From Gracilaria gracilis (Eukaryota > Rhodophyta > Florideophyceae > Gracilariales > Gracilariaceae), in NCBI GenBank assembly GCA_030374805.1, contig JARGSG010000004.1, positions 372,001 through 436,000 on the forward strand: a stretch of DNA of 64,000 nucleotides, written 5' to 3'. Below the pieces are notes generated by a model. That model saw only the letters and a program-made list of their open reading frames with translations, ran no database searches and was not told where the DNA came from. Made by a program: the position numbers and the translations under genes. This document shows positions 1-8,859 of this stretch, piece by piece (positions within the stretch are counted from its first letter, which is position 1; the number at the start of each line of letters is the position of its first letter).

Positions 1-460
1 CAGTGTTAGTGAACAGAGCAACATGCACCTTGTTGCTTTCACACGAAAAGGATATGGCCTTCCATTGACTTCAAATTGAAAAGCATGGTATCCCTACTAC
101 CGGATGTGTGCGAAGTGCAGTTCGACTGTAATGCTTGTCGCTGTGACAAGATAAACTACGAAGGGGTCTCCAAGTGATGAGCGTCGTGGAGTTGGAGTAA
201 AGGCTGCTATGTTCAGGAAGGTTAAATTTCAGGCTGTATGCTAGGATAATGGGCACGAGGTTGAGGAAATGTTAGTTTACAAGGAGTTGGAATGCTTATA
301 TTGTTTGCAATCATTGTGAATGTTAGTGGCGAAAAAGCGGCTGCCGATGGGTAAAGAAACATCATCGTTTTGCTTTGGCATGTGCTTTTGTGTTTTGGGT
401 TGCGGAGTGATTCCCTTTCAAGCGGGGTTGTTAACAAACTATACATGCAAGGTAATTTGC
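1..460. other. Left edge, no gene seen
   Basis: I see no ORF here with protein-like composition, no RNA gene and no recognisable repeat. The short reading frames on both strands have random-looking composition. The stretch is probably the 3' flank of the small minus-strand gene that ends at 461. Confidence 0.4.
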
Positions 461-835
461 TTAGCGGGAACGAAGAGAGGTAGTGTGCACGCCTGTCCTG
501 CGACGTTTGACAGGGCTGGTTTGTTGAGGCTCGAACGAAGCTGTGCGCTTACGTGAGGTGTTGACAGCAGCTGCTGAGCGCATAGGCGTGGTGGGAGCAT
601 TTTGACGGCGGCGCTTGTTGTGATTTGGTGGCATCTCAGGAGCAGCGCGTTTGCCACAGAGCGCGGTTCTGGGAGAGGTTGTGGTATTGAACGGAAACGG
701 GTTGGCAGCAAAGTGTTCAAACATGTGGTGCAGAAAGTCGGGGAGTTCGACGTTGAGCTTTTCGTTGGCTAGAAGACTGGAAGCCATACGTTCGGAGTGG
801 GAGTTGAACGGGGTGAATGAGAGATCGGAGATCAT
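461..835 (-). CDS. Small basic Ser/Thr-Pro-rich orphan protein, possibly nuclear
   Basis: This is a 124-residue ORF starting at an ATG (CAT at 833-835) with a purine three bases upstream. I do not recognise the family. Its composition is protein-like rather than random: an acidic/hydrophobic N-terminal third (residues about 25-50, with an FLHHMFEHF segment), then a Pro/Ser/Thr-rich tail carrying two basic clusters, KRRRQ and PVKRRRT, that resemble monopartite nuclear localisation signals. Several TP/SP dipeptides could be sites for proline-directed kinases. The gene is divergent from the light-harvesting gene, about 1.8 kb away. A nuclear regulatory role is inference from composition only. 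It could be a lineage-specific protein or a chance ORF. Confidence 0.45.
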   Translation of the reverse strand: MISDLSFTPFNSHSERMASSLLANEKLNVELPDFLHHMFEHFAANPFPFNTTTSPRTALCGKRAAPEMPPNHNKRRRQNAPTTPMRSAAAVNTSRKRTASFEPQQTSPVKRRRTGVHTTSLRSR

Positions 836-2614
836 TGGTGTAGGGAATGTGGAAGAAGGATGGAAATGGAAAGAGAAGCGGGAGAATAGTGTTCAAGTGT
901 GATTGTGAACGGGGGTTGGGGGTGAGCGGGAGAGAGATTGGAAAGGTACGAGAAACGCCGCCTTAAGTAGTGTCTGTATGCAGGTGAAGATGGTTTGCGG
1001 GATAGACGTGCTGATGAATTGCAAAGGCATAGGGTTGTTGACGGAGGTGCTCTAACAGGATGCATTGGATACGTCGAATTAATGAGTTGAGTGGGCAGTT
1101 GGAATTATAGATATGAGTTTGCATGCATATCGGTATGCATCATGCGTTAGTTGATCCCGAAACGGTGGTTGACGTGACATGGGGCGTACAGGAACGCCAC
1201 AGAGCTGTTACTCCGGACAGAATGTCGGTGTAAACGGCGGTACTAACTAGGCAGTCGGAATTGGGGTGGCGATTGGGAAGCATTGTACATGAACATGAAC
1301 ATGCTCATGTTGGAATAGACGAACGGTTTGGGCAGTGATGATGATTGTGGTGAACGGGGACGACGCGGGACGTCGTCAAACTCGCCCTTGCGATCGGCGC
1401 ACCGATCGCTTTCGGACTTGGGATGTCAGAAAACTCACATAGGCGATCGGCGCACCGTTCGCCTCTCCGCACTCGGGATGTCGCTAAACTCGGCCGTGCA
1501 GTCGACCTTGCCGCCGCTGGCATGTCGATCGCCATTCGAACGTTGGTGCTATGTCGTTAAACGGACCCCGGTTAGCTGCTCGACAGCAGTAGGCACGGAA
1601 TCGGCCATATGAAGACGGCTCCACCACCGTTTCCTTGACTTTTCCCCACCGTAATTGAACTCTTACGGAGACATGAATACGGTCGGGGGTTTTTCAGGGT
1701 TTTCTCGGAGGCTACGATGGAGTTGATGGACGCTGACCCGATTTCGAGCTGATTCTTTGGTACTCATGTCGCCGACGATATGTGGGTTGGTACAAGAGAA
1801 TCTTGTCATGATCTTCTGATGGGACAACGTGGTACTAGCAAGAGCGCCTTGTCGTGGTGTGCCCCTCTGCCGATGACCTACACAGAGGGTGACTGAAGAG
1901 GTATAATCTGGGAGGAACAAGGGATAAAAGGCGATGATCATCGGTAGCGAAATGCTCTAACGCAACCGAGAATACCTTTGAGATCTGGCGCTTTGTTTAC
2001 GCAACAACTACGTAGCTCAGTGATCGTAGCACGACTGAACATTTCAAGTTAGCAGCTATATTAGCATACGTAGATGAAGTGCTGTAGGTATTGGAGGTTC
2101 ATTATGAACCTCACGACGTAACGAGAAATGAACGTACGATGCTCATAAATAAGAAGAAGAACAAGTGGTGAATGGGGACGTGTTAACATCATGTTCAAGC
2201 TCAGGAAGAAAGTTTCAACATGAATAATTAAATAATTAATAACTGTGAGCTGTGCACGTTTTGGAAAAAAAATCCAAAATACCTGCGCGCGCGCAACAGC
2301 TGCCGCATGCCCATTGGCCGCACACGGCGCACGGGTGTGCGCGAGACGCGCCGAGATGCGAACAAGCAGCGCGCAGCGCACGCGCGCTGCAGATTTTGGC
2401 CGAACCGTCACCTCGTCCGCCTCTCGCTGTTCACCCAACCCCAACCACCATTCGTTCACCCATCGCCCTCTTCTGTACATACCCGTCGTCCGTCGTCCCC
2501 CCTCCCCTCCCCCCCCCCCCCCCCCCCCGTCCTTCTCCTCTCTCCCCAGCTCCCGCACCTCCTTCACCCAGCCTTCTTCGTTTTCCTCTCACTTCCTCTT
2601 ACTTCCTTCGTAGT
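836..2614. other. Intergenic region upstream of the LHC gene
   Basis: No convincing gene is visible. It contains an imperfect direct repeat at about 1374-1492, in which GCGATCGGCGCACCG-x-TCGC and GGGATGTC-x3-AAACTC each occur twice about 60 bp apart. AT-rich sequence at 2030-2280 switches abruptly to GC-rich sequence near 2280. The last 200 bp before the LHC start codon are strongly pyrimidine-rich, including a 20-C run, and are probably promoter and 5' UTR. Confidence 0.5.
2509..2528. repeat. Homopolymer C tract (20 C) upstream of the LHC gene
   Basis: An uninterrupted run of 20 C lies inside a longer C/T-rich tract about 90 bp upstream of the LHC ATG. The exact length is likely to vary and to be error-prone in sequencing. 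Confidence 0.9.
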
Positions 2615-3461
2615 ATGTTTGCGTTTGTGTCTGGCTTTGCCGGCGTGCCGGCCACCCGTGCGTCCGCCTTCACCGGCGCTTCTTTCGCTGCGCGTCATGC
2701 GCCCGTCAGAACTGCCCGCTTCTCTATGGCTGCCAGCAAGTCCGTGCCCTTCCTTCCGCAGCCAGACAAGCTCGATGGCTCCATGCCCGGAGACGTTGGC
2801 TTCGACCCGTTCGGCTTCTCCGACATGTTCGACCTCAACTTCCTTCGGGAAGCTGAAGTGAAGCACGGTACGTTGCCATTGCCGCACCTGTTGATCGCCG
2901 TCCAACACTGCTAACATATCTTGTCGTCTTTGCTCACGCCTTTCTTTTTTTTTTTTCTTTTTTGGAAACAGGCCGAATTTGCATGCTTGCCATTGTGGGA
3001 TGGGTGTTCCCAGAAGCAGTGTACCATCTTCCCAACGAAATCTACTCCGCCTCAAATCCACTCTACGCCGTGTCCAAGGTTGGGTGGCTGCCAATCGTTC
3101 AGATCCTTCTCTTCATTGCCGTGTGCGAGGCCGCCACCGGCTGGAAGAAGGTGTACGAAGACAAGTGTGAGGATCCTGGAAACTACGGCTTTGATCCACT
3201 CAACCTTGCTGGCACGCCCGAGAAGAAGAGGCGCCAGCAAACCGCCGAGATTAAGAACGGCCGTCTTGCCATGGTGGCCATTGGCGGTGCCATTCACCAC
3301 TGCCTTCTTACAAACATGGGCTTGGTCGAACAGATTCAGTCCGGAAAGTGGTGTAAGTTAGCGCTTGTGTCTCTGCGTTTCACGTGCTTTTTCATTGCGA
3401 CGGCGTGCACTAACATGATATCGTTTTTTGTTGTCTAGTCGGTGGATACTATGTGCATTAA
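2615..3461 (+). CDS. Red-algal-type light-harvesting chlorophyll-binding protein (LHCI family), three exons
   Basis: Exons are 2615-2867, 2972-3352 and 3439-3461, with GT-AG introns at 2868-2971 and 3353-3438; the spliced protein has 218 residues. The N-terminus (about 45 residues, Ala/Ser/Arg/Phe-rich, starting [10 protein letters not shown]) looks like a plastid transit peptide. Two chlorophyll a/b-binding helices are clear: the first around [20 protein letters not shown] and the third around [14 protein letters not shown], both with the Glu and Asn/His-Arg charge pairs that bind chlorophyll and lock the helix crossing. A hydrophobic middle helix ([15 protein letters not shown]) lies between them. 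In this family the protein sits in the thylakoid membrane and funnels light to photosystem I. Exon junctions were chosen because the frame is restored exactly and canonical donors and acceptors are present. Intron 1 ends in a long T-rich tract. The last coding exon is only 23 nt, a stop-bearing piece easily missed by gene callers. Confidence 0.95.
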
Positions 3462-3743
3462 GCGGACGGGTGATTGAAGCGTGGGAACGGGTGCCAAGTA
3501 GGGGAGCTGCACTGACGTAGCATACCAGCTGTGCCTTTCTCGGCGCGGATTTTTTTTTTTTTACCAAAGGGAGTGAAGCATAAGCTGTTGGGTTTTGAGT
3601 TCTCGACGTGTACTTGTATGGTTCTCACGAGGTAAAATAGATTTTGCTGGTCCATAATATGATTTACATTGAGATCGATCGCCCCTCCTGCTTATGATTA
3701 TGATAGCACACAAGCCTAGCCTAAGTGGCGCAGAAAATTGGGA

Positions 3744-4460
3744 TCAGTTGTTAACCGATGGCGAGTTGTCGATGGATTCGTTTGAGACGGTGGGTTGATT
3801 GGGGTCAAAACTGACGTGGGGCGCTTTGGGGCTCGCCTTCTCCCACGGGTACACGATCCAATCGGTGGTGGTGGCGGAATAAAAGTCCGGCTGCACGGCC
3901 GGGAACAGGTTATTATGCGGCTTGTAGTGCAAAACGGCCACCTTGACCAGCTTGGGCTTTGCGCGCAGGACGCGATTGCGCACAGCGTGCGCGGTACGGC
4001 CGCTATCCCACACGTCGTCCACAATGAGCACGGAGCGCGCCTGCAGCGCGTCCACGGACGGAAAGGCCAGGAAGCGCGGCTCGGTCATGCCGAAGAACTG
4101 CTCGCCGTTATCGGCGTAGAACATGACGGTGGCGGACAGGATGTTGCGCAGCTCAAACTGCTCGCACAGCAGCACGGCCGGCACCAAGCCGCCCCTGGTG
4201 ACGGCGAGCACGGCGTCAAAGCGCTCGCCGCGCGCCTGGTCGGCAATGTGCTTGCACATGCGCTCCACAGTGGCCCAGCTCACGCCCTCGTAGCGGCGCG
4301 GCGTGGCGGAAATGGCGCCGTTTGACGGGATGGCGGCGCGCGGCGGGCGCACGCGGGCCGCGGCGCGCGCGCCATGCGGCGCGGCGCGCAGGCGGCGCGG
4401 CGCGCGCGCGCCGCACGCGCAGCGCGACGCGGCGAGCGACGCGGCGAAGCACGGCTGCAT
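3744..4460 (-). CDS. Purine-type phosphoribosyltransferase-domain protein, probably organelle-targeted
   Basis: The predicted protein has 238 residues. The first 55 or so are Ala/Arg-rich with almost no acidic residues, like a plastid or mitochondrial transit peptide. The rest is a type I phosphoribosyltransferase fold: FDAVLAVTRGGLVPAVLLCE is the N-terminal core with the PPi-loop RGG, and VLIVDDVWDSGRTA is the PRPP-binding motif with its paired Asp residues. Overall layout resembles bacterial xanthine/hypoxanthine phosphoribosyltransferases and cyanobacterial homologues, so purine salvage is likely, but base specificity cannot be read from sequence. The ORF is uninterrupted. The start fits because the targeting-like segment begins there. 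The gene is convergent with the LHC gene. Confidence 0.85.
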   Translation of the reverse strand: MQPCFAASLAASRCACGARAPRRLRAAPHGARAAARVRPPRAAIPSNGAISATPRRYEGVSWATVERMCKHIADQARGERFDAVLAVTRGGLVPAVLLCEQFELRNILSATVMFYADNGEQFFGMTEPRFLAFPSVDALQARSVLIVDDVWDSGRTAHAVRNRVLRAKPKLVKVAVLHYKPHNNLFPAVQPDFYSATTTDWIVYPWEKASPKAPHVSFDPNQPTVSNESIDNSPSVNN

Positions 4461-4770
4461 GGTGTACGCGCGCGCGTTGCGGGCGACGACGACGCTCGAG
4501 CCGAGCCGAGCCGCGCCGGGCCGCGGCAGCTAGCGCGCGATGAGCTCGTCGACGCGGGCGGCGGAACGTGGAGCGTGGCGGCCGGACGGCGGGCGCGTGC
4601 GATGGGTCATCGTGTTGTCGCCGCGGCTGCTGCGTGCGGCGGCGAGCGCCGCGCGCGCCGCGCCTTTGAGCGCAGCTCGCCGCATACAGCGCGCATATGT
4701 GCAAATTTTTTTCGGCTGCTGCCGCGCGGCGCTGCCTCGAGATCGGCTTTTTGGACGCATGCAGCAACGA

Positions 4771-4808
4771 TAGCAGTGCAACGTTAGCAGTGCAACGTTA
4801 GCAGTGCA
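4771..4808. repeat. 14-bp direct repeat, 2.7 copies
   Basis: TAGCAGTGCAACGT occurs twice in perfect head-to-tail order followed by a partial third copy (TAGCAGTGCA). It lies about 310 bp upstream of the phosphoribosyltransferase ATG; a promoter role is possible but unsupported. Confidence 0.9.
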
Positions 4809-5045
4809 GGTCCTTGTCGCCGTAAGCGCGCATCTCTCGGGTTGGCATGGAGACAACAACCATTCGCCGTTGGCGTTCACAACAAACGCTGCATCCTTAC
4901 GGATGCCAGCTGCCGCCAGCAAGTGCATCCCGGAGGATGACGGCGACGGCGGTGAGCCATGAATGAGCTGGTGAACGAGCTTCATCTTTACATCTTGACT
5001 CGGCTACACCGCACACCAATGGCACAGAGTCTTGTGCCACAGACG

Positions 5046-5091
<46 letters not shown>

Positions 5092-5092
5092 A
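5046..5092. repeat. AGCC tetranucleotide microsatellite
   Basis: About eleven and a half perfect copies of AGCC lie downstream of the transporter gene. This is a simple sequence repeat with no coding role evident. Confidence 0.95.
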
Positions 5093-5255
5093 GTGCAAAG
5101 CAATCAAATGATTAGTTGTGTGTATATCTACAAGGGCAATTCAACCGACAGCGCCTACCCTCTAGGGTACTACCAAGGTACCAACGGTAGACACGGCACC
5201 GTTGACTCGCATAATAAAAACAAGCGACACGCCTGCACAAAAAAACAAACCAATG

Positions 5256-6395
5256 CTAGCGCTTGCAGTCGTTTTGTGCGCCAGCTCTCGAACTGACATG
5301 TCTCGGTGAAGAAACCAGCACAGCGTCCATTTGACCGCGCTGCTCACAGTGCTGGTGGAGGTGCAGCTGGTGCTGGTGCTGCTCATCACCGTCGTCGCCG
5401 CTGCGCTCGTCAGCAGCCGCTTGCGCAGACGCACAGGCCTTCAACGCGTTGGTATGCGCATGTTTGAACACCGCAAAACTGATTTGTCCGCCCAGCGCGA
5501 TGAGCAGTCCGATCACGTTGAGCGGCGTGGGCACGTAGCCCCACGAGAAGAAGCCCAACAACGACTGCAGCACGTTCTTCACCTGCCCGGCCACGGAGGT
5601 GGTGAGCGGCGACGTGATGTACGTGCACATGGAGGTGGACAGGTTGACGCAAAACGCCGACACGGCCACAAACGACAGCGCCAGCAAAAAGGACGGCGAG
5701 TCGCGCAGGTTGGGGTCGGTGTGGTAGCGGTACACGGCGCTTTGCAAATCGCCGGTGAGCACGGCAATGCACAGGATGATGGGAAGCGCTATGACGCTGG
5801 TGTAGTACAGCAGCGAGGTGGGATCCAGCTGCAGGTCGCGCATGACGCGCTTGATGGAGGCCAGGTACGCGGCGGTGAGCGCATTGTTGAGGAACACGAG
5901 CGCATAGCCCACAAAGGTGAAGGTGACGTCGCCCAGCGCGGACACAAAGGCGCCAAAGGTGAGAATGAACACGGCGAGCACGACGGAGCGCGGCTGCGTG
6001 GTGCGCAGCATCAGGTACTCGGCGGCCATGACGAAGAGCACGGTGAGCCTGCGAAAGGCGGAGAACATGGGGATGTTGACGCGCGACAGCGCGGACAAGC
6101 CGATGGTCACATTGGCCACGAAGAACAGCGTGGACGGCAGCAGGCGGTAGTAGTCGGAGCTCTTGAGGGTGGTGATGGACACGAGCGACGGCGCGAGCGC
6201 GGACAGCACGGAGAGCAGAATGACTGTCAAGGCGGCCTGCAACGCCATGAGCGAGGAGGGGTAGTTGAAGTTGAACAGCGTTAAACAAGCCTTGTTAACG
6301 AAGATGGCGCCCAGCGAGGAGCCGCAGAAGAACAGCAGCGCGGCGACCACGCGGCGCAGCGAGGCGTCGGACGCATCGGGGTGCGACAGCGCCAT
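5256..6395 (-). CDS. Nucleotide-sugar-transporter-like membrane protein (SLC35D/GONST-type, DMT superfamily)
   Basis: From the ATG at 6395 (context CCGCCATGG, a strong eukaryotic start) the protein has 379 residues. The same frame is open further upstream but only as Arg/Ala low complexity overlapping the divergent gene, so I reject the longer start. Nine to ten hydrophobic segments are visible. Family signatures include FVNKACLTLFNFNYPS in the first helices, VNIPMFSAFRRLTVLF in the middle and SVAGQVKNVLQSLLGFFSWG near the C-terminus, matching the GDP-mannose/UDP-sugar antiporters of the Golgi. The C-terminal tail (about residues 325-379) is soluble and has a Gln/His-rich stretch (DEQHQHQLHLHQH). 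Substrate cannot be assigned. A triose-phosphate-translocator relative is the main alternative. Confidence 0.88.
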   Translation of the reverse strand: MALSHPDASDASLRRVVAALLFFCGSSLGAIFVNKACLTLFNFNYPSSLMALQAALTVILLSVLSALAPSLVSITTLKSSDYYRLLPSTLFFVANVTIGLSALSRVNIPMFSAFRRLTVLFVMAAEYLMLRTTQPRSVVLAVFILTFGAFVSALGDVTFTFVGYALVFLNNALTAAYLASIKRVMRDLQLDPTSLLYYTSVIALPIILCIAVLTGDLQSAVYRYHTDPNLRDSPSFLLALSFVAVSAFCVNLSTSMCTYITSPLTTSVAGQVKNVLQSLLGFFSWGYVPTPLNVIGLLIALGGQISFAVFKHAHTNALKACASAQAAADERSGDDGDEQHQHQLHLHQHCEQRGQMDAVLVSSPRHVSSRAGAQNDCKR

Positions 6396-7003
6396 GGCGG
6401 GAACTCTGCGCGGGGGACGGCGAGTACGAACGAAGAGGCGAGGCAGCGCGGCCGGACGGCGGAGCTTTTGTAGATACGGGCGGCTGCTGCTGCGGCGGCT
6501 GCGGCGGCTGCGGCGGCGCGGAACGGCGCGCCACTGCCGATGGCGGCGCTGCTGCTGCTTGTTGCAGTCGTTGTCGTGTAAGGCGGCGCTGCGTGGCACA
6601 CGCGCGCTGCCGTTTCGGGCGCCTGTTGACAGTTGTAGATACTGTGCCTGTATCCACAACGGTATCAACTGCGCGGCGCCACGCCGCCGCGCTGGCACTG
6701 CCAGCCGCCCAGCCGCCGCGCCGCGCGCACATCTCGCGCGCCGCTGTGTGATGCGCAATCTGCACGCCGCCGCCGCCCGCCGCCGCCACCGCTCACCCCG
6801 CCGTCCGCCCCCGCCGCCGCCCGCCGCCGCCCGCCGCCGCCCGCCCGCCATGGACGCGCTCTTCATCTCGCCGCTGCCGCTGTCGCTGCCGCCGTCTCGC
6901 CGCGCGCCGTACGCGCCGCCGCGCCGCGCGCCTTCGCCGCCACTGCGCGCCGCGCGCCGCGCGCGTCGGCGCGCCGCCCCCGGCGCCGCTCGCGCCGCCC
7001 GCC

Positions 7004-8668
7004 ATGCTGCTGGGCATTCCGCGCGTGTTTGGCGCGCGCGTGCGCGACGCGCAGCGCGTGCAGACGGAGCAACCGCCACCGCCGCCGCCGCCGCCGCCGC
7101 CCGCGTCGCAGAGCGAGGGGCTGATGCAATGGGCGCACGCGCACCCGTTTCAGGCCGCGGCCGTGGTGTCGCTCAGCGTGGCGTTGATCCGGCGCGCCGT
7201 GGCCGTGGTGGCCACCAACCGCTCATCGTCGTCGCCGTCGTCGTCGTCCACGTCGTCCACTACACGCGAGCGCGTAGGAGGCGCGGGTGGAGCGACCGCC
7301 TCCGCGAAGAAGCGCGCGTCGGACGCGCCGTCGCGGCTGCGCGCGGTGCCGCTGCGCCACGAGGCGCGCGAGGAGGCGTTGGATCTGCTGGCAAACACGG
7401 CCAGAAAGTACATCATTGTGGGCGGCAAGGGCGGCGTGGGAAAGACCTCCATGTCGGCCGCCGTGGCCACAGCGTTTGCGGACAGGGGGCAGACCACCTT
7501 GATTGTGTCCACCGACCCGGCGCACTCGCTGTCCGACGCGTTTGCGCAGAGCGTGTCGGGCGGAGACCCGGTGCCCGTCATGGGCATTGACAACCTGTAC
7601 GCACAGGAGGTGGACCCGGAATCTATGAAGGCCACCTTCAAGATGATGCAGCAGATGGAAGGCGCCAGCGGCATGGACGAGATGGGCTTGGATGACCTCA
7701 ACTCGCTGTTTGACACCATCCCGCCGGGCTTTGACGAGGCGGTGGCGCTGGTGGAGATTGTCAAGTACATTGAGGCCGACGCTGAGTATGCAAAGTTTGA
7801 GCGCATTGTGTTTGACACCGCGCCTACAGGACACACGCTGCGCCTGCTGGCGCTGCCGGACTTTCTCAACGGCTTTTTCGGCAAGATGATCTCCATGAAG
7901 TCCAAGCTGGGCAACGTGATGAACCAGTTCAAGGGCATGTTTGGCGCGGGCGACGGCGGCATGGACCAATCGGTGGAGGACATGGAGGAGCTCAAGCGCT
8001 CCATGAACATGGTACGACAGCTGTTTCGCGACGAGCTACAGACGGAGTTCATCGTGGCCACCATCCCCAACATGATGGCCATCGCGGAGTCGAAACGACT
8101 GCTGGACGAGCTGCGGAAGGAAACCATCCCGGTTCGACACCTGTTTGTGAACCAACTACAGCCGGAGAACGACCAGTGTACGTTCTGCGCGGCGCGCTTC
8201 AAGGAGCAGCGCAGCAACCTGTCGCTGCTGGAGCGCGAGTTTGCGGGGCTGCAGATCGCCACGGTGCAGAGCTTTGACAAGGAGCCGTCTGCCGTCTGTT
8301 CCCGCGTCTTGGCTCGAGCTCGTCTTCGTCTTCGTCGTCTTCGTCGCCTCCTCATCGCCTTCGTCGCCTTCGTCTTCGTCTTCGTCTTCGTCTTCGTCTT
8401 CGTCTTCGTCTTCCACAAGTTCTTCGCCGCCGCGCGCGGCAGCCGAGCTGGTGGAATAGAGCGATGCGATTTTTTTAAAATAAATCAAAAAAATAATGCG
8501 CCGCTGTCAGCCTTCTTTTCGTGTGGGTGTGTGTGGCGCGCTGTTCTGCGCGCACACCAACGCGCTACAGTATCTACTACTATTTGTTTCCAACGTCGCG
8601 CGCGCGCCCCGCACCGCTGCGTCCTTGTCGTCGTCGTCGTCGTCGTTCGTTGCTCCACAAAGCCGTAA
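7004..8668 (+). CDS. GET3/ArsA-type P-loop ATPase, probably plastid form, with an abnormal C-terminus
   Basis: The ATPase core is unmistakable. The deviant Walker A is GGKGGVGKTS (residues 140-149), followed by switch I STDPAHSLSDAF, switch II VFDTAPTGHTLRLL, and the CxxC pair QCTFC that binds zinc at the dimer interface of Get3. Get3 proteins bind tail-anchored membrane proteins; plastid paralogues do so in chloroplasts. The first 130 residues hold a poly-Pro run, a hydrophobic stretch and Ser/Thr-rich sequence, compatible with targeting. Homology stops abruptly after QSFDKE (about 8287), just before the conserved C-terminal strand. The literal frame then runs through a TTCGTC microsatellite to a stop at 8668, while another frame gives a Ser-rich tail ending at 8459. 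A frameshift near 8287-8300, real or a sequencing error, is likely. Confidence 0.85.
   Translation: MLLGIPRVFGARVRDAQRVQTEQPPPPPPPPPPASQSEGLMQWAHAHPFQAAAVVSLSVALIRRAVAVVATNRSSSSPSSSSTSSTTRERVGGAGGATASAKKRASDAPSRLRAVPLRHEAREEALDLLANTARKYIIVGGKGGVGKTSMSAAVATAFADRGQTTLIVSTDPAHSLSDAFAQSVSGGDPVPVMGIDNLYAQEVDPESMKATFKMMQQMEGASGMDEMGLDDLNSLFDTIPPGFDEAVALVEIVKYIEADAEYAKFERIVFDTAPTGHTLRLLALPDFLNGFFGKMISMKSKLGNVMNQFKGMFGAGDGGMDQSVEDMEELKRSMNMVRQLFRDELQTEFIVATIPNMMAIAESKRLLDELRKETIPVRHLFVNQLQPENDQCTFCAARFKEQRSNLSLLEREFAGLQIATVQSFDKEPSAVCSRVLARARLRLRRLRRLLIAFVAFVFVFVFVFVFVFVFHKFFAAARGSRAGGIERCDFFKINQKNNAPLSAFFSCGCVWRAVLRAHQRATVSTTICFQRRARAPHRCVLVVVVVVVRCSTKP
8326..8412. repeat. (TTCGTC)n microsatellite in the GET3-like 3' coding end
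   Basis: Imperfect then perfect TTCGTC hexamers run through the region where homology to GET3 ends. In one frame they encode poly-Ser, in another Phe-Val repeats. Expansion of this tract may have displaced the true C-terminus. Confidence 0.9.
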
Positions 8669-8859
8669 CTTCCGCAGCGCCCTACCCCTACCGCTAGCAA
8701 CAAACCGTTCCTGCCGCTCTGTTTGTTTCTCCACTTTTGCTGCCGTTCGCTTCCTTGCGCGCTACTTCTTCCCCCCTACACCCCCCCCCCCCTTCCCCGC
8801 GCCACGCTCGTGTTGTGCGCCATAGCGTCGTTGTCGCTGCCCGAGTTCTTTATAGTGTA

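Larger units (their letters stand above)
4461..5255. other. Intergenic region with two tandem repeats
   Basis: No gene is seen between the phosphoribosyltransferase and the transporter, both on the minus strand. The GC-rich ORFs on both strands here are Ala/Arg shadows of composition. Two simple tandem repeats are listed separately. The stretch probably contains the phosphoribosyltransferase promoter and the transporter 3' UTR. Confidence 0.5.

Noticed and set aside
4303-4787. Several Arg/Ala-rich ORFs around the phosphoribosyltransferase start
   Set aside because: Result of very high GC; no stop codons by chance.
6396-7079. N-terminal extension of the transporter frame to 607 residues
   Set aside because: Arg/Ala-rich nonsense that overlaps the divergent gene; the ATG at 6395 has a strong context and starts right before the first membrane helix.
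6265-7590. 441-residue plus-strand ORF overlapping the transporter and GET3-like starts
   Set aside because: It is Arg/Ala/Pro low complexity and overlaps the true P-loop ATPase in another frame; a GC-composition shadow.
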